Below are positions 9,402-18,633 of a DNA stretch of 63,175 nt, in pieces (the first letter of the stretch is position 1; each line of letters starts with the position of its first letter). The DNA comes from Bacteroidales bacterium. Lineage in GTDB: Bacteria; Bacteroidota; Bacteroidia; Bacteroidales; VadinHA17. The notes under the pieces were generated by a model. It had not been told where the DNA came from. It did no database searches and worked only from the letters and a program-made list of their open reading frames with translations. Location: positions 1 through 63,175 of the forward strand of contig JARKQN010000038.1 of the NCBI GenBank assembly GCA_029974835.1. Reading direction: 5' to 3'. A program made the position numbers and the translations under genes.

Positions 9402-11183
9402 TTAGTAACTTTCTCTTTCGGTATAGTGTGTGTGAAGCAATTCATGCGCCTTATGGCTGTTGGGCTTCCCGAGGAACTCCTTGTACACTCCGATAACCTC
9501 AGGGTTTTCGTGCGACTTGCGCAGCAGCATCTGTTCATCCTCAGAGTAGATGGCTTTCACACGTTTCTGCCGTATTTCCTTATTGGTGGGTATCGGCTGG
9601 CCTCCGCCGCCAATGCAGCCACCCGGACAAGCCATTATCTCGATAAAATGATATGACGCCTTCCCTTTCCTAATCAGGCTCATCAGCTTGTTGGCGTTGG
9701 AAAGACCGTGTGCAACGGCCACCTTAAGCTCTGCTCCCTCGAGGAACTTCCAGTCTGCCGTACACCCCTCAATCTTCACGGTAGCCTCCTTAACCCCTTC
9801 CAGTCCGCGAACCGGGGTAATATTCAGATTATTAAAAGGCACCTCACGTCCCGTAACAATTTCATAGGCGGTTCTGAGTGCGGCCTCCATAACGCCACCG
9901 GTGGCTCCGAATATTACTGCGGCTCCCGTCGATTCACCCATCACCGAGTCGTAATGTGAAGGTTCGAGCGCCCTGAAGTCTATACCGGCCTGCTTGATCA
10001 TCACTGCCAGCTCGCGGGTGGTGAGGACAAAGTCCACATCCTTAAAGCCGCTGGCCCTCATCTCCGGTCTGTCGGCTTCATATTTCTTTGCAGTGCAGGG
10101 CATTATCGAAACCGAGACAATCTTCGCCGGGTCAAGCTTGCGCTTCTGGGCATAGAATGTCTTTGCCAGTGCTCCGAACATCTGCTGCGGCGATTTGCAG
10201 GTTGAAAGATTAGGAAGCATCTCGGGGTACTTATGCTCAATAAACTTGATCCATCCGGGTGAGCAGGATGTGAACATCGGGAGAGCAGTCTTCCTGTCGC
10301 CGTCAACCAGGGCTTTCTTAAGCCTTGTAAGAAGCTCCGTTCCCTCTTCCATAATGGTCAGGTCGGCTGTGAAGTCGGTGTCAAGAACCGAATCGAAACC
10401 AAGCTGCCGGAGCGCCGTCACGAGCTTTCCGGTAACCCTCTCTCCGGGGTCGTATCCGAGATCCTCACCCAGAGCCACTCTTACCGCAGGGGCTGTCTGT
10501 ACGACCACATGCTTGTCAGGATCATAAATGGCATCCCACACGTAGTCAATGTATGTTTTCTCCACAAGCGCGCCGGTGGGGCAGCGGTTAACACACTGTC
10601 CGCAGTTGGTGCACACGACGTGGCTCATTGGCCTGTCGTGGAATGATGAAATCTTCTGGTGTGCGCCCTTGTTGGCCACGGCTATAGCAGATATGTACTG
10701 AAGTTCCGAGCATGTTCTCACGCAGCGCTGGCAGCGTATGCACTTGCTGTCGTCCTTGATAAATGAGGGCGAAGAGCGGTCGATGGTATAAGGATGATCC
10801 TCAACCAGGTCGAGGAAGATTGTATCGCCGAAAGCGAACTCGTTGGCAAGAGCCTGCAGTTCACATTTCTGGTTCTTGTAGCATTTTGTACAGTCGCTTC
10901 TGTGTTCCGACAGCAGCAGTTCAACGATATGCTTCCTCGCATTCCTCACCTTAAGGCTGTTTGTTTGTATTTTCATTCCTTCGGAGGCGGGTGTGGCGCA
11001 GGATGCGATAAGTGTCCTGGCACCTTCCTGTTCCACAACGCATACCCTGCAGTTTCCTGCCACGCAGAGGTCGGGATGGTTGCAGAGCGTGGGAATGTTT
11101 ACATTGAGTTTTTTTGCCGCTTCAAGCACAGTGGTGCCTGGTTCAACTGATACTTTCTGTCCGTTTATTGTAAGATTAACCAT
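9402..11183 (-). CDS. hydA: [FeFe]-hydrogenase catalytic subunit HydA (group A3 type)
   Basis: 593 aa. Order of domains: [2Fe-2S] ferredoxin domain (about 1-78, CNHPDLCVAGNCRVC); His/Cys [4Fe-4S] site (HRSDCTKCYKNQKC, about 94-107); two [4Fe-4S] clusters (CIRCQRCVRTC and CTNCGQCVNRCP, about 145-200); H-cluster domain with L1 FTSCSPGWIKF, L2 IMPCTAKK and L3 MACPGGCIGGGGQP; small-subunit-like tail. All H-cluster Cys are present. With HydB and HydC it forms the soluble trimeric NAD-linked hydrogenase. Last gene of the operon, 16 bp after hydB. The HydEFG maturases needed for the H-cluster are not in the window. Confidence 0.97.
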   Translation of the reverse strand: MVNLTINGQKVSVEPGTTVLEAAKKLNVNIPTLCNHPDLCVAGNCRVCVVEQEGARTLIASCATPASEGMKIQTNSLKVRNARKHIVELLLSEHRSDCTKCYKNQKCELQALANEFAFGDTIFLDLVEDHPYTIDRSSPSFIKDDSKCIRCQRCVRTCSELQYISAIAVANKGAHQKISSFHDRPMSHVVCTNCGQCVNRCPTGALVEKTYIDYVWDAIYDPDKHVVVQTAPAVRVALGEDLGYDPGERVTGKLVTALRQLGFDSVLDTDFTADLTIMEEGTELLTRLKKALVDGDRKTALPMFTSCSPGWIKFIEHKYPEMLPNLSTCKSPQQMFGALAKTFYAQKRKLDPAKIVSVSIMPCTAKKYEADRPEMRASGFKDVDFVLTTRELAVMIKQAGIDFRALEPSHYDSVMGESTGAAVIFGATGGVMEAALRTAYEIVTGREVPFNNLNITPVRGLEGVKEATVKIEGCTADWKFLEGAELKVAVAHGLSNANKLMSLIRKGKASYHFIEIMACPGGCIGGGGQPIPTNKEIRQKRVKAIYSEDEQMLLRKSHENPEVIGVYKEFLGKPNSHKAHELLHTHYTERESY

Positions 11184-11199
11184 AGTAGTTTTCTTTCTG

Positions 11200-12360
11200 T
11201 TAGTAAATTATTTCCTCCCTGAAATTTTCGACTATCGATTTAAAGGCATTTCCCACCGACTGGCCCAGACCGCATTTTGAAGCCATCTTCATGGTATCGG
11301 CCAGCTTAACGAGTTCGTTAAGGTATGTCGATTTCACCTCGCCTTTTTTAACCTTTTCAATTCCTTTCAGAAGCTGCTGGCAGCCCACTCTGCAGGGTGT
11401 GCACTGTCCGCACGATTCTTCTGCAAAGAAATCGAGGTAATTGTGAAGCACGTTGTACATCGATCGGGAACTGTTGAAGAGTTTCATCGAGCCTCCGGTA
11501 GGCACGCCTTCGAAGCCGATTATTGTTTCGGTGAATTTTTTTCTTGGAACGCAGAACCCTGAAGCGCCTCCCACCTGGACAGCCTTGGTGTCGCCGTCGC
11601 CGAATTCGTTCACGAACTGCTGGACTGTCATTCCAAGCTCCAGTTCAAAAATCCCGGGAGTAGGCGTGTCGCCCGACACCGAGAAGACTTTCGAACCCCT
11701 TGAGTCCTTGGTTCCCAGCTGGTTATAAACTTCGGCTCCGTGATGTATAATCATCACGGCCGTTACGAGGGTTTCCACGTTATTAATTGATGTGGGTTTG
11801 AAGAAAACGCCGGATGATGTCGGGTAAGGAGGTTTGTTTCTGGGTTCGCCTCTTTCGCCCTGAATGGATTCGAAAAGTGCGCTCTCCTCGCCGCATATAT
11901 ATGCTCCGCTTCCAAGGCGGTATGAAATTGTGAAGTCGAGACCCAGCTCCTTCAGAAGCTTGTGAAAGGCATCGAGCTCCTTCAGAAGTTTCGGCAGCAG
12001 GAATTTATATTCACCGCGGAGGTAAACTATTCCCTGTCTGGCACCGATAGCCATTCCGGCTATAGCCATACCGGCATACACCTTGTATGAAACACGGTCG
12101 AGAATCTCCCTGTCCTTGAATGTCCCAGGTTCACCTTCATCGGCATTGCAAACGATATATTTCTCGGGGTCTTTTTCAGCGGCCGTGTATTTCCATTTTA
12201 GTCCGGTCGGGAAACCTGCGCCGCCGCGTCCCTTAAGACCTGATTCGAGGATCTGTTTAATAATCTCCTCGCCGGTCATCTCATTGGCTTTTTTCAGCAC
12301 TTCTTTTGCATCAACCTGTTCAAAGATCAGGTCAACTTTATTCAGTCCTTGTTTTGTCAT
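11200..12360 (-). CDS. hydB: [FeFe]-hydrogenase flavin subunit HydB (NuoF-like, short form)
   Basis: 386 aa. FMN/NAD(H) site LKGRGGAGFPTGLKW (about 38-52) and GSGAYICGEESALFESIQGERGEPR. The [4Fe-4S] site is SCGQCTPCRVGC with the fourth Cys in SKCGLGQ near the C-terminus. The protein stops right after this cluster. Bifurcating HydB proteins, such as the Thermotoga form, have an N-terminal thioredoxin-like [2Fe-2S] domain and a C-terminal 2x[4Fe-4S] ferredoxin domain; both are missing here. This resembles the short NuoF-type beta subunits of NADH-dependent, ferredoxin-independent enzymes (inference). Gap of 13 bp to hydC. Confidence 0.95.
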   Translation of the reverse strand: MTKQGLNKVDLIFEQVDAKEVLKKANEMTGEEIIKQILESGLKGRGGAGFPTGLKWKYTAAEKDPEKYIVCNADEGEPGTFKDREILDRVSYKVYAGMAIAGMAIGARQGIVYLRGEYKFLLPKLLKELDAFHKLLKELGLDFTISYRLGSGAYICGEESALFESIQGERGEPRNKPPYPTSSGVFFKPTSINNVETLVTAVMIIHHGAEVYNQLGTKDSRGSKVFSVSGDTPTPGIFELELGMTVQQFVNEFGDGDTKAVQVGGASGFCVPRKKFTETIIGFEGVPTGGSMKLFNSSRSMYNVLHNYLDFFAEESCGQCTPCRVGCQQLLKGIEKVKKGEVKSTYLNELVKLADTMKMASKCGLGQSVGNAFKSIVENFREEIIY

Positions 12361-12373
12361 GGTTTTAATCTGT

Positions 12374-12838
12374 TTATTTCTTCAGATAACTTTTAAGAAT
12401 CTCAACCACCTTTTCCGGAGTTAATTCGGTGTAGGGTATTTCGTTAATAAGCATTGCCGGGGCCTTATGGCACCATCCGATGCAGTTTGTCTCGAGCAGT
12501 GTGAACATCCTGTCGGATGTGGTTTCCCCCACCCTTATCTTCAGCATATCCTCGATTGTATGGACGATATCATTCTTGCCCTTCATAGAGCAGGTTATCG
12601 TCTTGCATACCCTGATCACATATTTACCCCTTGGCTGCGTGTCGAGAAATGTGTAGAATGAGGCAGTTCCGTAAACTTCGGCCGCGGAGATCTCAAGTTC
12701 CTTCGCTACCTCAACCATTGCCTCGTCGGTGAGGTAATTGTGCTTTTCAACTATGCCCTGGAGGATCGGGATAAGACTCTCCCTCTTCCTTCCATGCTTC
12801 TGCGTAAGCTCTTTTACCAGGTTTCCTGTATTGTACAT
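12374..12838 (-). CDS. hydC: [FeFe]-hydrogenase thioredoxin-like [2Fe-2S] subunit HydC (NuoE-like)
   Basis: 154 aa, full NuoE-type length. A helical N-terminus precedes a thioredoxin-like [2Fe-2S] domain with ligands in VCKTITCSMKG (C-x4-C) and TNCIGWCHKAPA (C-x3-C). It passes electrons between the HydB flavin and HydA clusters. First gene of hydCBA. A Rex-like operator lies about 110 bp upstream, and a 13-bp palindrome (12854-12866) sits just before the start codon. Confidence 0.95.
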   Translation of the reverse strand: MYNTGNLVKELTQKHGRKRESLIPILQGIVEKHNYLTDEAMVEVAKELEISAAEVYGTASFYTFLDTQPRGKYVIRVCKTITCSMKGKNDIVHTIEDMLKIRVGETTSDRMFTLLETNCIGWCHKAPAMLINEIPYTELTPEKVVEILKSYLKK

Positions 12839-12949
12839 TAGTGTAATTTTTTTTGTTGATTCAACAGAAATTAGTTATTTGTTTATTGAAGGCCGAAAAT
12901 AACGACAATCTGTATAAAAAAAAACTGGCAATTGTCATGATTTAATAAA

Positions 12950-12967
12950 TTGTGAAAAAATTAACAA
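12950..12967 (-). promoter_or_regulatory. Putative Rex operator of hydCBA
   Basis: TTGTGAA-AAAA-TTAACAA. It fits 13 of 14 positions of either known Rex consensus (TTGTGAA-N4-TTCACAA, or the clostridial TTGTTAA-N4-TTAACAA). It lies in the 215-bp gap before hydC, about 112 bp upstream of its start. The rex gene is in the next operon. Promoter elements for hydC are not clear; CGAAAATA at 12894-12901 (TATTTTCG on the minus strand) is a weak -7 candidate. Confidence 0.72.
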
Positions 12968-13053
12968 TAGTTAACCTTGCTGCCAAAGAAAAGCATTAAA
13001 CTGCCATCCCAAAAGAGACAGGCTTAAGTTAATCTTAAGTAAATGAATGACTT

Positions 13054-13704
13054 TCAGGAATTTATTATCTGCTCCTCGAGCCACCTGGCGAATTCATTTA
13101 TTCCGTCTCCCTTTGTGGCTGACACTTTGAAAAGAGGCAATGAAGCGTTGAGTTTTTTAAGATCGTTCCTGAAACTTTCAATATTAAAGTTCGTATACGG
13201 AATGAGGTCGGTTTTGTTCAGTACCAATGCCTTTGCCTGTCTGAATATCATCGGGTATTTAGCCGGTTTATCGTCTCCTTCGGTTGTGCTCACCACAGCC
13301 AGCCTGAATGATTCTCCAAGGTCGAACGAGGTGGGGCAGATAAGGTTCCCCACATTCTCGACAAAAAGAATATCGAGGTTTTTAAGGTCAAAATGGGTCA
13401 GTGCTTTTGATATGCTGTGTGAATCGAGATGACATCCTCCCCCGGTATTTATTACCACAATCGGAATGTTGAACCGCTGCAGCCGCCGTGCATCCCTGTC
13501 GGTTGTAACATCTCCTTCAATCACTCCTGTTCTGTACCTGCCGGCAAGCTTTTCGCATAAACGTTCAAGCAGCGTGGTTTTTCCTGCGCCCGGGGAGCTG
13601 ATAAGGTTGATCATGCATACTTTGTTTTCCCTCATCAGTTCCCTGATCTCCCCGGCCTTGTTCTGGTTCCGGTCGAGGATGTTTTTCATGATCTTTATTT
13701 CCAT
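13054..13704 (-). CDS. hypB: Hydrogenase nickel-insertion GTPase HypB
   Basis: 216 aa. P-loop SSPGAGKTTLLERLCEKL (about 36-53), GVIEGDVTTDRDARRL, the metal-site region NTGGGCHLDSHSI with Cys and His, switch ENVGNLICPTSFDLGE, and the guanine base motif NKTDLIPY. It uses GTP to drive nickel insertion into the [NiFe] large subunit, working with HypA. It lacks the His-rich nickel-storage N-terminus found in some HypB proteins. Last gene of the rex-hyp operon; 3-bp gap from hypA. Confidence 0.96.
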   Translation of the reverse strand: MEIKIMKNILDRNQNKAGEIRELMRENKVCMINLISSPGAGKTTLLERLCEKLAGRYRTGVIEGDVTTDRDARRLQRFNIPIVVINTGGGCHLDSHSISKALTHFDLKNLDILFVENVGNLICPTSFDLGESFRLAVVSTTEGDDKPAKYPMIFRQAKALVLNKTDLIPYTNFNIESFRNDLKKLNASLPLFKVSATKGDGINEFARWLEEQIINS

Positions 13705-13707
13705 AAT

Positions 13708-14049
13708 CTATTCTCCCTCAATGCTTTTTACATATAATTCCCTGCCTGACTCTATTTCGATGTCGGACGACCCGCAGGCACTGCACACGAAGCAGTAATC
13801 TTCCGGTCCGGTAACGGTGTTGCAGGTGTTGCATCTGATTTTAAGTGGTAACACCTCAATGTCGAGTTCTGCATCACCGGCGACCGTATCTGCAACAGCG
13901 GCTCTGAAAGCTGTTTCGAAGAGATCGGGCACCACCTGCACCATTTTGCCGAAACATACCGTCACCTTCGTTACCTTCGAAAGCTTCTCGCCGGCTGCGA
14001 CATCCTTTACAATATTCACGAGGTTCTCTGCAATTGCCAGTTCGTGCAT
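13708..14049 (-). CDS. hypA: Hydrogenase nickel chaperone HypA
   Basis: 113 aa. It starts with MHELAIAENL, whose His2 is the nickel ligand. The zinc ribbon CNTC...CFVCSACGSSDIEI (about 74-98) is complete. It delivers nickel to the hydrogenase large subunit with HypB. It lies 10 bp after hypE in the same direction. Confidence 0.96.
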   Translation of the reverse strand: MHELAIAENLVNIVKDVAAGEKLSKVTKVTVCFGKMVQVVPDLFETAFRAAVADTVAGDAELDIEVLPLKIRCNTCNTVTGPEDYCFVCSACGSSDIEIESGRELYVKSIEGE

Positions 14050-14059
14050 ATTCGTTTTA

Positions 14060-15067
14060 TTAACATATCCTTGGCAGCTGGACTCCGGAAAGCTGGTTAA
14101 GAATCCTTGTTCCGCCCGCTGCCGTTTTCATTTCCACGGTTTTACCGCGCGTATCCTTTATGTGTCCCGCCACTGATGCATTTTTCCCGTAAGGATCCGA
14201 CCTGAGAATTCCGATCGCTCCCGTTGCATCAGTCTGACTGACAACTAAAAGTATCTTTCCTTCATTTGCCAGGTAGAGCGGGTCGAAGCCGAGCATCTCG
14301 CAGACTCCTTTTACAGGCTCGTCAACAGGTATCTTCGGCTCTTCCAGATATATGTCGAAGCCGGTCATCTCTGCCAGTTCGTTCAGTACCGTTGCCAGCC
14401 CGCCTCTTGTAAGGTCGCGCATAAAACGGATACCCGCACCTGCATCGAGTAGCCGGCCAATCATTTTATTCAACGGTGCGCAGTCGGATACGATATCGGT
14501 GACAAATGAAAGTTGTTTTCTGGCAGCCGTCACTGCAATGCTGTGGTTTCCGAGAGGGCCGCTCACAATCAGGATATCTCCGGGAGCGACCATCCTTCCT
14601 GTTCCTATATCGCGGTATTCAGGGCGTACAAGGCCTATACCCGTCGTTGTAATGAATACTTCGTCGCATTTTCCTTTTTCCACCACCTTTGTATCGCCGG
14701 TAACTATTTTAACACCTGCTTCGAGGCAGGCTGCGGCCATTGAGCCGGCTATGGTTTCCAGTTTCCCGGTTTCGAAACCTTCTTCAATAATAAAAGAAGC
14801 AGCGAGGCTCAGAGGGACGGCACCGGCCACTGCAAGGTCGTTTACAGTGCCGCATACTGCCAGTTTGCCGATGTCGCCGCCCGGGAAGAATATCGGGTCC
14901 ACAACATACGAGTCGGTCGTAAAAGCAACCTCCTCCCCCCTCGCGCCGGTAATAGCAGAGTCGGTAAGAGGACCGTTCATCCCGAATGCGGATGCAAAGA
15001 TACCCTTAACAAGATCGGAGGTAAGTTTTCCTCCGCTGCCGTGGCCGAGTGTGATATGCTTATGCAT
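14060..15067 (-). CDS. hypE: Carbamoyl dehydratase HypE
   Basis: 335 aa from the ATG at 15067, which gives the family N-terminus MHKHITLGHGSGGK. The frame stays open to 15301, but that extension overlaps hypD and has no family similarity. The AIR-synthase-like fold shows GDTKVVEKGKCDEVFI and RDLTRGGLATVLNE. It ends with PRIC, the conserved C-terminal Cys that is thiocarbamoylated by HypF and dehydrated to the thiocyanate, the source of the cyanide ligands. Start and hypD stop overlap by 8 bp. Confidence 0.96.
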   Translation of the reverse strand: MHKHITLGHGSGGKLTSDLVKGIFASAFGMNGPLTDSAITGARGEEVAFTTDSYVVDPIFFPGGDIGKLAVCGTVNDLAVAGAVPLSLAASFIIEEGFETGKLETIAGSMAAACLEAGVKIVTGDTKVVEKGKCDEVFITTTGIGLVRPEYRDIGTGRMVAPGDILIVSGPLGNHSIAVTAARKQLSFVTDIVSDCAPLNKMIGRLLDAGAGIRFMRDLTRGGLATVLNELAEMTGFDIYLEEPKIPVDEPVKGVCEMLGFDPLYLANEGKILLVVSQTDATGAIGILRSDPYGKNASVAGHIKDTRGKTVEMKTAAGGTRILNQLSGVQLPRIC

Positions 15068-16151
15068 CTTTTTTAAATCTGTAAAAAGCGTTGCAGGCGC
15101 CTTCCGATGAGACCATGCATGCCCCTGCAGGGTTCTCCGGTGTGCACGATTTCGCAAAAAGCCTGCAGTCGGATGGTCTCTTTCTTCCTCTGAGAACCTC
15201 GCCGCAGAGGCAGGACGGGTTCTCCTCCCCTTCCTCCTCCCCCGTGAGGCCGTCGAAAAGAACCGACGCATCGTAATACCTGAAGGCGTCATGAATGCCA
15301 AGCCCGCTGAGGCTAATGTTTCCGAGGCCTCTCCATTCAGAGTCTTCCGGCTGAAACACTTTATTCATTAAAGCCTTGGCCTTAAGGTTGCCCTCTGCTG
15401 TAACGACTCTCGAATACTCAATCTCACATGCCGGGGCCGAGCTGTTCACCTGCCTTACAAGCATCAGTATGGAAAGCAGAATGTCGGCGGGTTCAAAGCC
15501 CGAGACCACACACCCCAGACCATATTTCCGGGGGATAAAATCAAAAACCGATGACCCTGTTATTGTGGCCACATGTCCCGGGCATATAAAACCGTCTATG
15601 GCGGTGCCTTCGCGAATTACCGCCTCCATGGCCGGAGGCATGATTTTATGACCGCTCAGCACGCAGAAATTTTTCAGATCTTCTCCGGCTGCCCTGTTTA
15701 TGGCGGCTGCAGTACCCGGCGCCGTGGTTTCGAAACCGATGCCCATAAAAACCACTTTTTTATCCGGGTTTGCTGCAGCGAGGTCAACTGCATCGAGTGC
15801 AGAGATAACTATTCTGACATCGGCTCCGGAGGCTTTGGCATCCCAAAGGGATGAAGAAGATCCGGGGACTCTGATCAGGTCGCCGAAAGATGTAATAATA
15901 ACGTCTCTCTCCAGCGAGAGTGCCACAGCCTTGTTGACGTAGCCTAAGGGAGTAACGCATACGGGGCAGCCAGGTCCCGAAAGAAGCTTTATTTCCGGCG
16001 GAAGAATTGATGGTATCCCGAAGCGGTGGATGGCAGCGGTATGACCTCCGCACACTTCCATGAATGTGTAGTTGCGTCTGGCTTCGTGCCGGATGGCATT
16101 CGCAACGGCCTCTGCCGACCTTGAATCCCTGTATTCCGAAATGAATTTCAT
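15060..16151 (-). CDS. hypD: Hydrogenase Fe(CN)2CO assembly protein HypD
   Basis: 363 aa. The conserved motifs are all visible: FMEVCGGHTAAIHRFG (about 30-45), LLSGPGCPVCVTP (about 57-69, redox Cys pair), ITSFGDLIRVPGSSSSL, FMGIGFETTAPGTAA, and the C-terminal [4Fe-4S] Cys group (PSCLCGEVLRG, CRLFAKSCTPENPAGACMVSSEGAC). It forms the scaffold with HypC on which the Fe(CN)2CO group is built. It overlaps hypC by 4 bp and hypE by 8 bp. Confidence 0.97.
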   Translation of the reverse strand: MKFISEYRDSRSAEAVANAIRHEARRNYTFMEVCGGHTAAIHRFGIPSILPPEIKLLSGPGCPVCVTPLGYVNKAVALSLERDVIITSFGDLIRVPGSSSSLWDAKASGADVRIVISALDAVDLAAANPDKKVVFMGIGFETTAPGTAAAINRAAGEDLKNFCVLSGHKIMPPAMEAVIREGTAIDGFICPGHVATITGSSVFDFIPRKYGLGCVVSGFEPADILLSILMLVRQVNSSAPACEIEYSRVVTAEGNLKAKALMNKVFQPEDSEWRGLGNISLSGLGIHDAFRYYDASVLFDGLTGEEEGEENPSCLCGEVLRGRKRPSDCRLFAKSCTPENPAGACMVSSEGACNAFYRFKKDA

Positions 16152-16378
16152 AATTCGCCGCTCCCCGCCTGTTGTATTTCCCCAAGCAGCCGGATGGTTT
16201 CCAGGGCCTCCTCTTCGTCAATTTTCTGAATGGCAAAGCCGGCATGGAGAAGGACATAATCGCCCGGCTTCACATCGTCAAGCATCTGCAGTCCGGCCCT
16301 GAAGATGGCGCCTCCGGCCGAAACATCGGCCATGTCGCCTTCGACTTTTATTACTTTTACAGGTATACTCAGGCACAT
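16148..16378 (-). CDS. hypC: Hydrogenase assembly chaperone HypC
   Basis: 76 aa. It begins MCLSIPVKVI with the essential Cys2. The rest is the small OB-like fold (DYVLLHAGFAIQKIDEEEA). It binds HypD during Fe(CN)2CO assembly and escorts the group to the large subunit. Only one HypC-type chaperone is present, fitting one [NiFe] enzyme in the region. Overlaps hypF by 10 bp and hypD by 4 bp. Confidence 0.96.
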   Translation of the reverse strand: MCLSIPVKVIKVEGDMADVSAGGAIFRAGLQMLDDVKPGDYVLLHAGFAIQKIDEEEALETIRLLGEIQQAGSGEL

Positions 16379-18633
16379 ATCTTGTTTTTTTCCGATGCCA
16401 CATACAGCTGGCCGAGTGCAATGCCTCCGTCGTTGGCGGGTACCAGCCTGTTTGAAAAAACACCGAAGCCATCAGCTGAGAGCAGTTCAGTAAGTTTCTC
16501 AAGGAGGTACCTGTTCTGAAATACGCCTCCCGACAGCACAACCCTGTTGATGCCCTCTTCCTCCCTTATCCTGCGCGCAATTTCCAGGGATGCTTTAGCC
16601 ACGGTGTTATGAAACATTCCCGAAATATAGGAAATCTCTTTCAGAGATATATCATTGATTATTGCATCAATTGCCGGACTGAAATCCACCACATCTGATA
16701 TTCTGAAGGGATAATGGTCTTTAATGTTTTTTGCGGCTGCAGCTTCGAGGCGCATCGGGGCTTCCGAATCGAAAGAAGCGTTAATGCAGAGGCCAAGCAT
16801 TGCAGAAACGGCGTCGAAAAGACGGCCGGCGGCAGAGGTCAGGGGTGAGTTGATACCTTTGGCAATCATTTCGCCGGCAATGTCGAGGTTCCGGGCAGGA
16901 ATGCCGATAAAGGCTTTGGTTTCTGAAGGGGAAAAATTTCCGCCCCTGTATTTATAAAGGTATGAGAAAGCCATTCTCCATGGCTCTCCTGCGGCCTTGT
17001 CGCCACCGGGCATGGGCACATAGTCAAAATGAGAATATCTCACGAATTCGTTTTCGTCCGCTACCAGAAATTCTCCACCCCAGATATTTCCGTCGGTTCC
17101 GTACCCTGTGCCGTCGAAGCTGATACCGATAACTTTACCCTTAAGGTTATATTCGGCCATGCATGATGCAATATGAGCGTGGTGGTGCTGCACTTTTACA
17201 AGGGGAATTTTTTTCTGCCCGCTTAGTGATGCGGCATACTGCGAAGAGAGGTAATCGGGGTGCATATCGCAAGCCACCAGGGAAGGTTCGAAAAGGAAAA
17301 GTTTTCTGAACCTCTCCGCCGTTTCCCTGAAGAAGTTGTAAGCGGAGATGTTTTTCAGGTCTCCGATATGCTGGCTCATGATTGCCTGTTGTCCTTTTCC
17401 GATGCAGAAACAGTTTTTCAGTTCCGCTCCCGTGGCGAGGATGCCTTCGGCACTGAAAGAGAGGTCAACCGGGGACGGCACATATCCGCGGGCGCGTCGT
17501 ATGAAACGGTGTGTTCCGGCTATCTCCCTTATAACGGAGTCATCAGCCCTGTTGACTATATCCCTGTTGTATGAGATGAGATTACCTGTAACAGGCATGA
17601 GTATTTTCCTGGCCGCCTCATCGTCTTTTATTACCGGTTCTTCCGAGATGTTTCCGCTGGTAAAAACAAGTGCAGGCGTATGCACTACCCTGAAGATCAG
17701 GTAATGAACAGGCATATATGGAAGTATTGCCCCGATGGTGCCAAGCCGGCTGTTTATTTCGCCGGGCATCGTTTTCTTCTGGTCGAGGATTACCACGGGC
17801 CTTCTCCATGAAGCAAGTTCCTTTTTATCATTATCTGAGACGTGGCAGTATTCCTCAATGGTGTCCATATCCCTGAACATTACCGCAAAAGGTTTCTGAT
17901 CGCGGCGTTTCCTGATCCGGAGTTGCCGGACTGCGGCCGGGTCGAGTGCATTGCACAGAAGGTGATAACCGCCCTGCCCTTTAAGAGCCACGGAGCCTCC
18001 GCTGTCAATAATCCCGCTCAGTTCATTGAGGATATTTCTGATGCCTGTTATAATGCCATCGCCCGATTCAAGAGAATACAGAGGTCCGCAGTTGTTGCAG
18101 GCCACCGGCTGGGCATGGAATCTTCTGTCGGTAATGTCGTGGTATTCCCTGCTGCATTTGGGGCACATGCTGAATCCTCTCATGGAGGTGGAGGATCTGT
18201 CGTAAGGCAGGTTTTCAATTATGGTAAAGCGGGGTCCGCAGTTTGTGCAGTTTACGAGAGGGTAATCAATACGGGAAGGATCGGAATCCATATCGGCAAG
18301 GCATTCGCTGCATACGGCAATATCGGGGCTTATCTCGGTTATCAGGCTGCCCTCCGTTGTGCTTGGCGCAATTGTAAACTCCCTGTATCCCCTTACAGGT
18401 ATTTCGCTTAATGTCAGATCCTTGATATTTGATGCAGGCGGTGCCTGTCTGATTATTTCATCCCTAAAGCGGAGGATTGCCTCTTCGGGTCCTTCAGCGG
18501 TTATCAGTACGCCGTTGATCCTGTTATCCACGAAACCGCCGAGGCCGAACGATCTTGCGAGGCGGAGGATAAAAGGGCGGAACCCGACACCCTGTACGAG
18601 CCCCTTAACCGTTATTTCATATCCCCGTATAAT
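16369..18633 (-). CDS. hypF: Carbamoyltransferase HypF; start codon unusual
   Basis: About 754 aa if it starts at ATT 18633. Domains: acylphosphatase with VQGVGFRPFILRLA near residues 14-27; two zinc fingers (CSECLADMD...CTNCG and CPKCSREYH...CNNCG); YrdC-like domain (KGQGGYHLLCNA); Kae1-like C-terminal domain (VQHHHAHIASCM, SFDGTGYGTDGNIWGGE). It makes the carbamoyl group for HypE. The first ATG/GTG/TTG in frame is GTG 18531, which would delete the acylphosphatase motif. Upstream of it the frame is open only to a TGA at 18637-18639 and overlaps the 3' end of rex. Candidate starts are therefore ATT (18633) or ATA (18630). Confidence 0.93.
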   Translation of the reverse strand: MIRGYEITVKGLVQGVGFRPFILRLARSFGLGGFVDNRINGVLITAEGPEEAILRFRDEIIRQAPPASNIKDLTLSEIPVRGYREFTIAPSTTEGSLITEISPDIAVCSECLADMDSDPSRIDYPLVNCTNCGPRFTIIENLPYDRSSTSMRGFSMCPKCSREYHDITDRRFHAQPVACNNCGPLYSLESGDGIITGIRNILNELSGIIDSGGSVALKGQGGYHLLCNALDPAAVRQLRIRKRRDQKPFAVMFRDMDTIEEYCHVSDNDKKELASWRRPVVILDQKKTMPGEINSRLGTIGAILPYMPVHYLIFRVVHTPALVFTSGNISEEPVIKDDEAARKILMPVTGNLISYNRDIVNRADDSVIREIAGTHRFIRRARGYVPSPVDLSFSAEGILATGAELKNCFCIGKGQQAIMSQHIGDLKNISAYNFFRETAERFRKLFLFEPSLVACDMHPDYLSSQYAASLSGQKKIPLVKVQHHHAHIASCMAEYNLKGKVIGISFDGTGYGTDGNIWGGEFLVADENEFVRYSHFDYVPMPGGDKAAGEPWRMAFSYLYKYRGGNFSPSETKAFIGIPARNLDIAGEMIAKGINSPLTSAAGRLFDAVSAMLGLCINASFDSEAPMRLEAAAAKNIKDHYPFRISDVVDFSPAIDAIINDISLKEISYISGMFHNTVAKASLEIARRIREEEGINRVVLSGGVFQNRYLLEKLTELLSADGFGVFSNRLVPANDGGIALGQLYVASEKNKICA

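Noticed and set aside
12854-12866. TGTTGATTCAACA before hydC as an operator
   Set aside because: Short odd-length palindrome with no known regulator match; it may be a leader hairpin.
15068-15301. N-terminal extension of hypE (frame open to 15301)
   Set aside because: It lies fully inside hypD in another frame and has no HypE similarity; MHKHITLGHGSGGK at 15067 is the family start.
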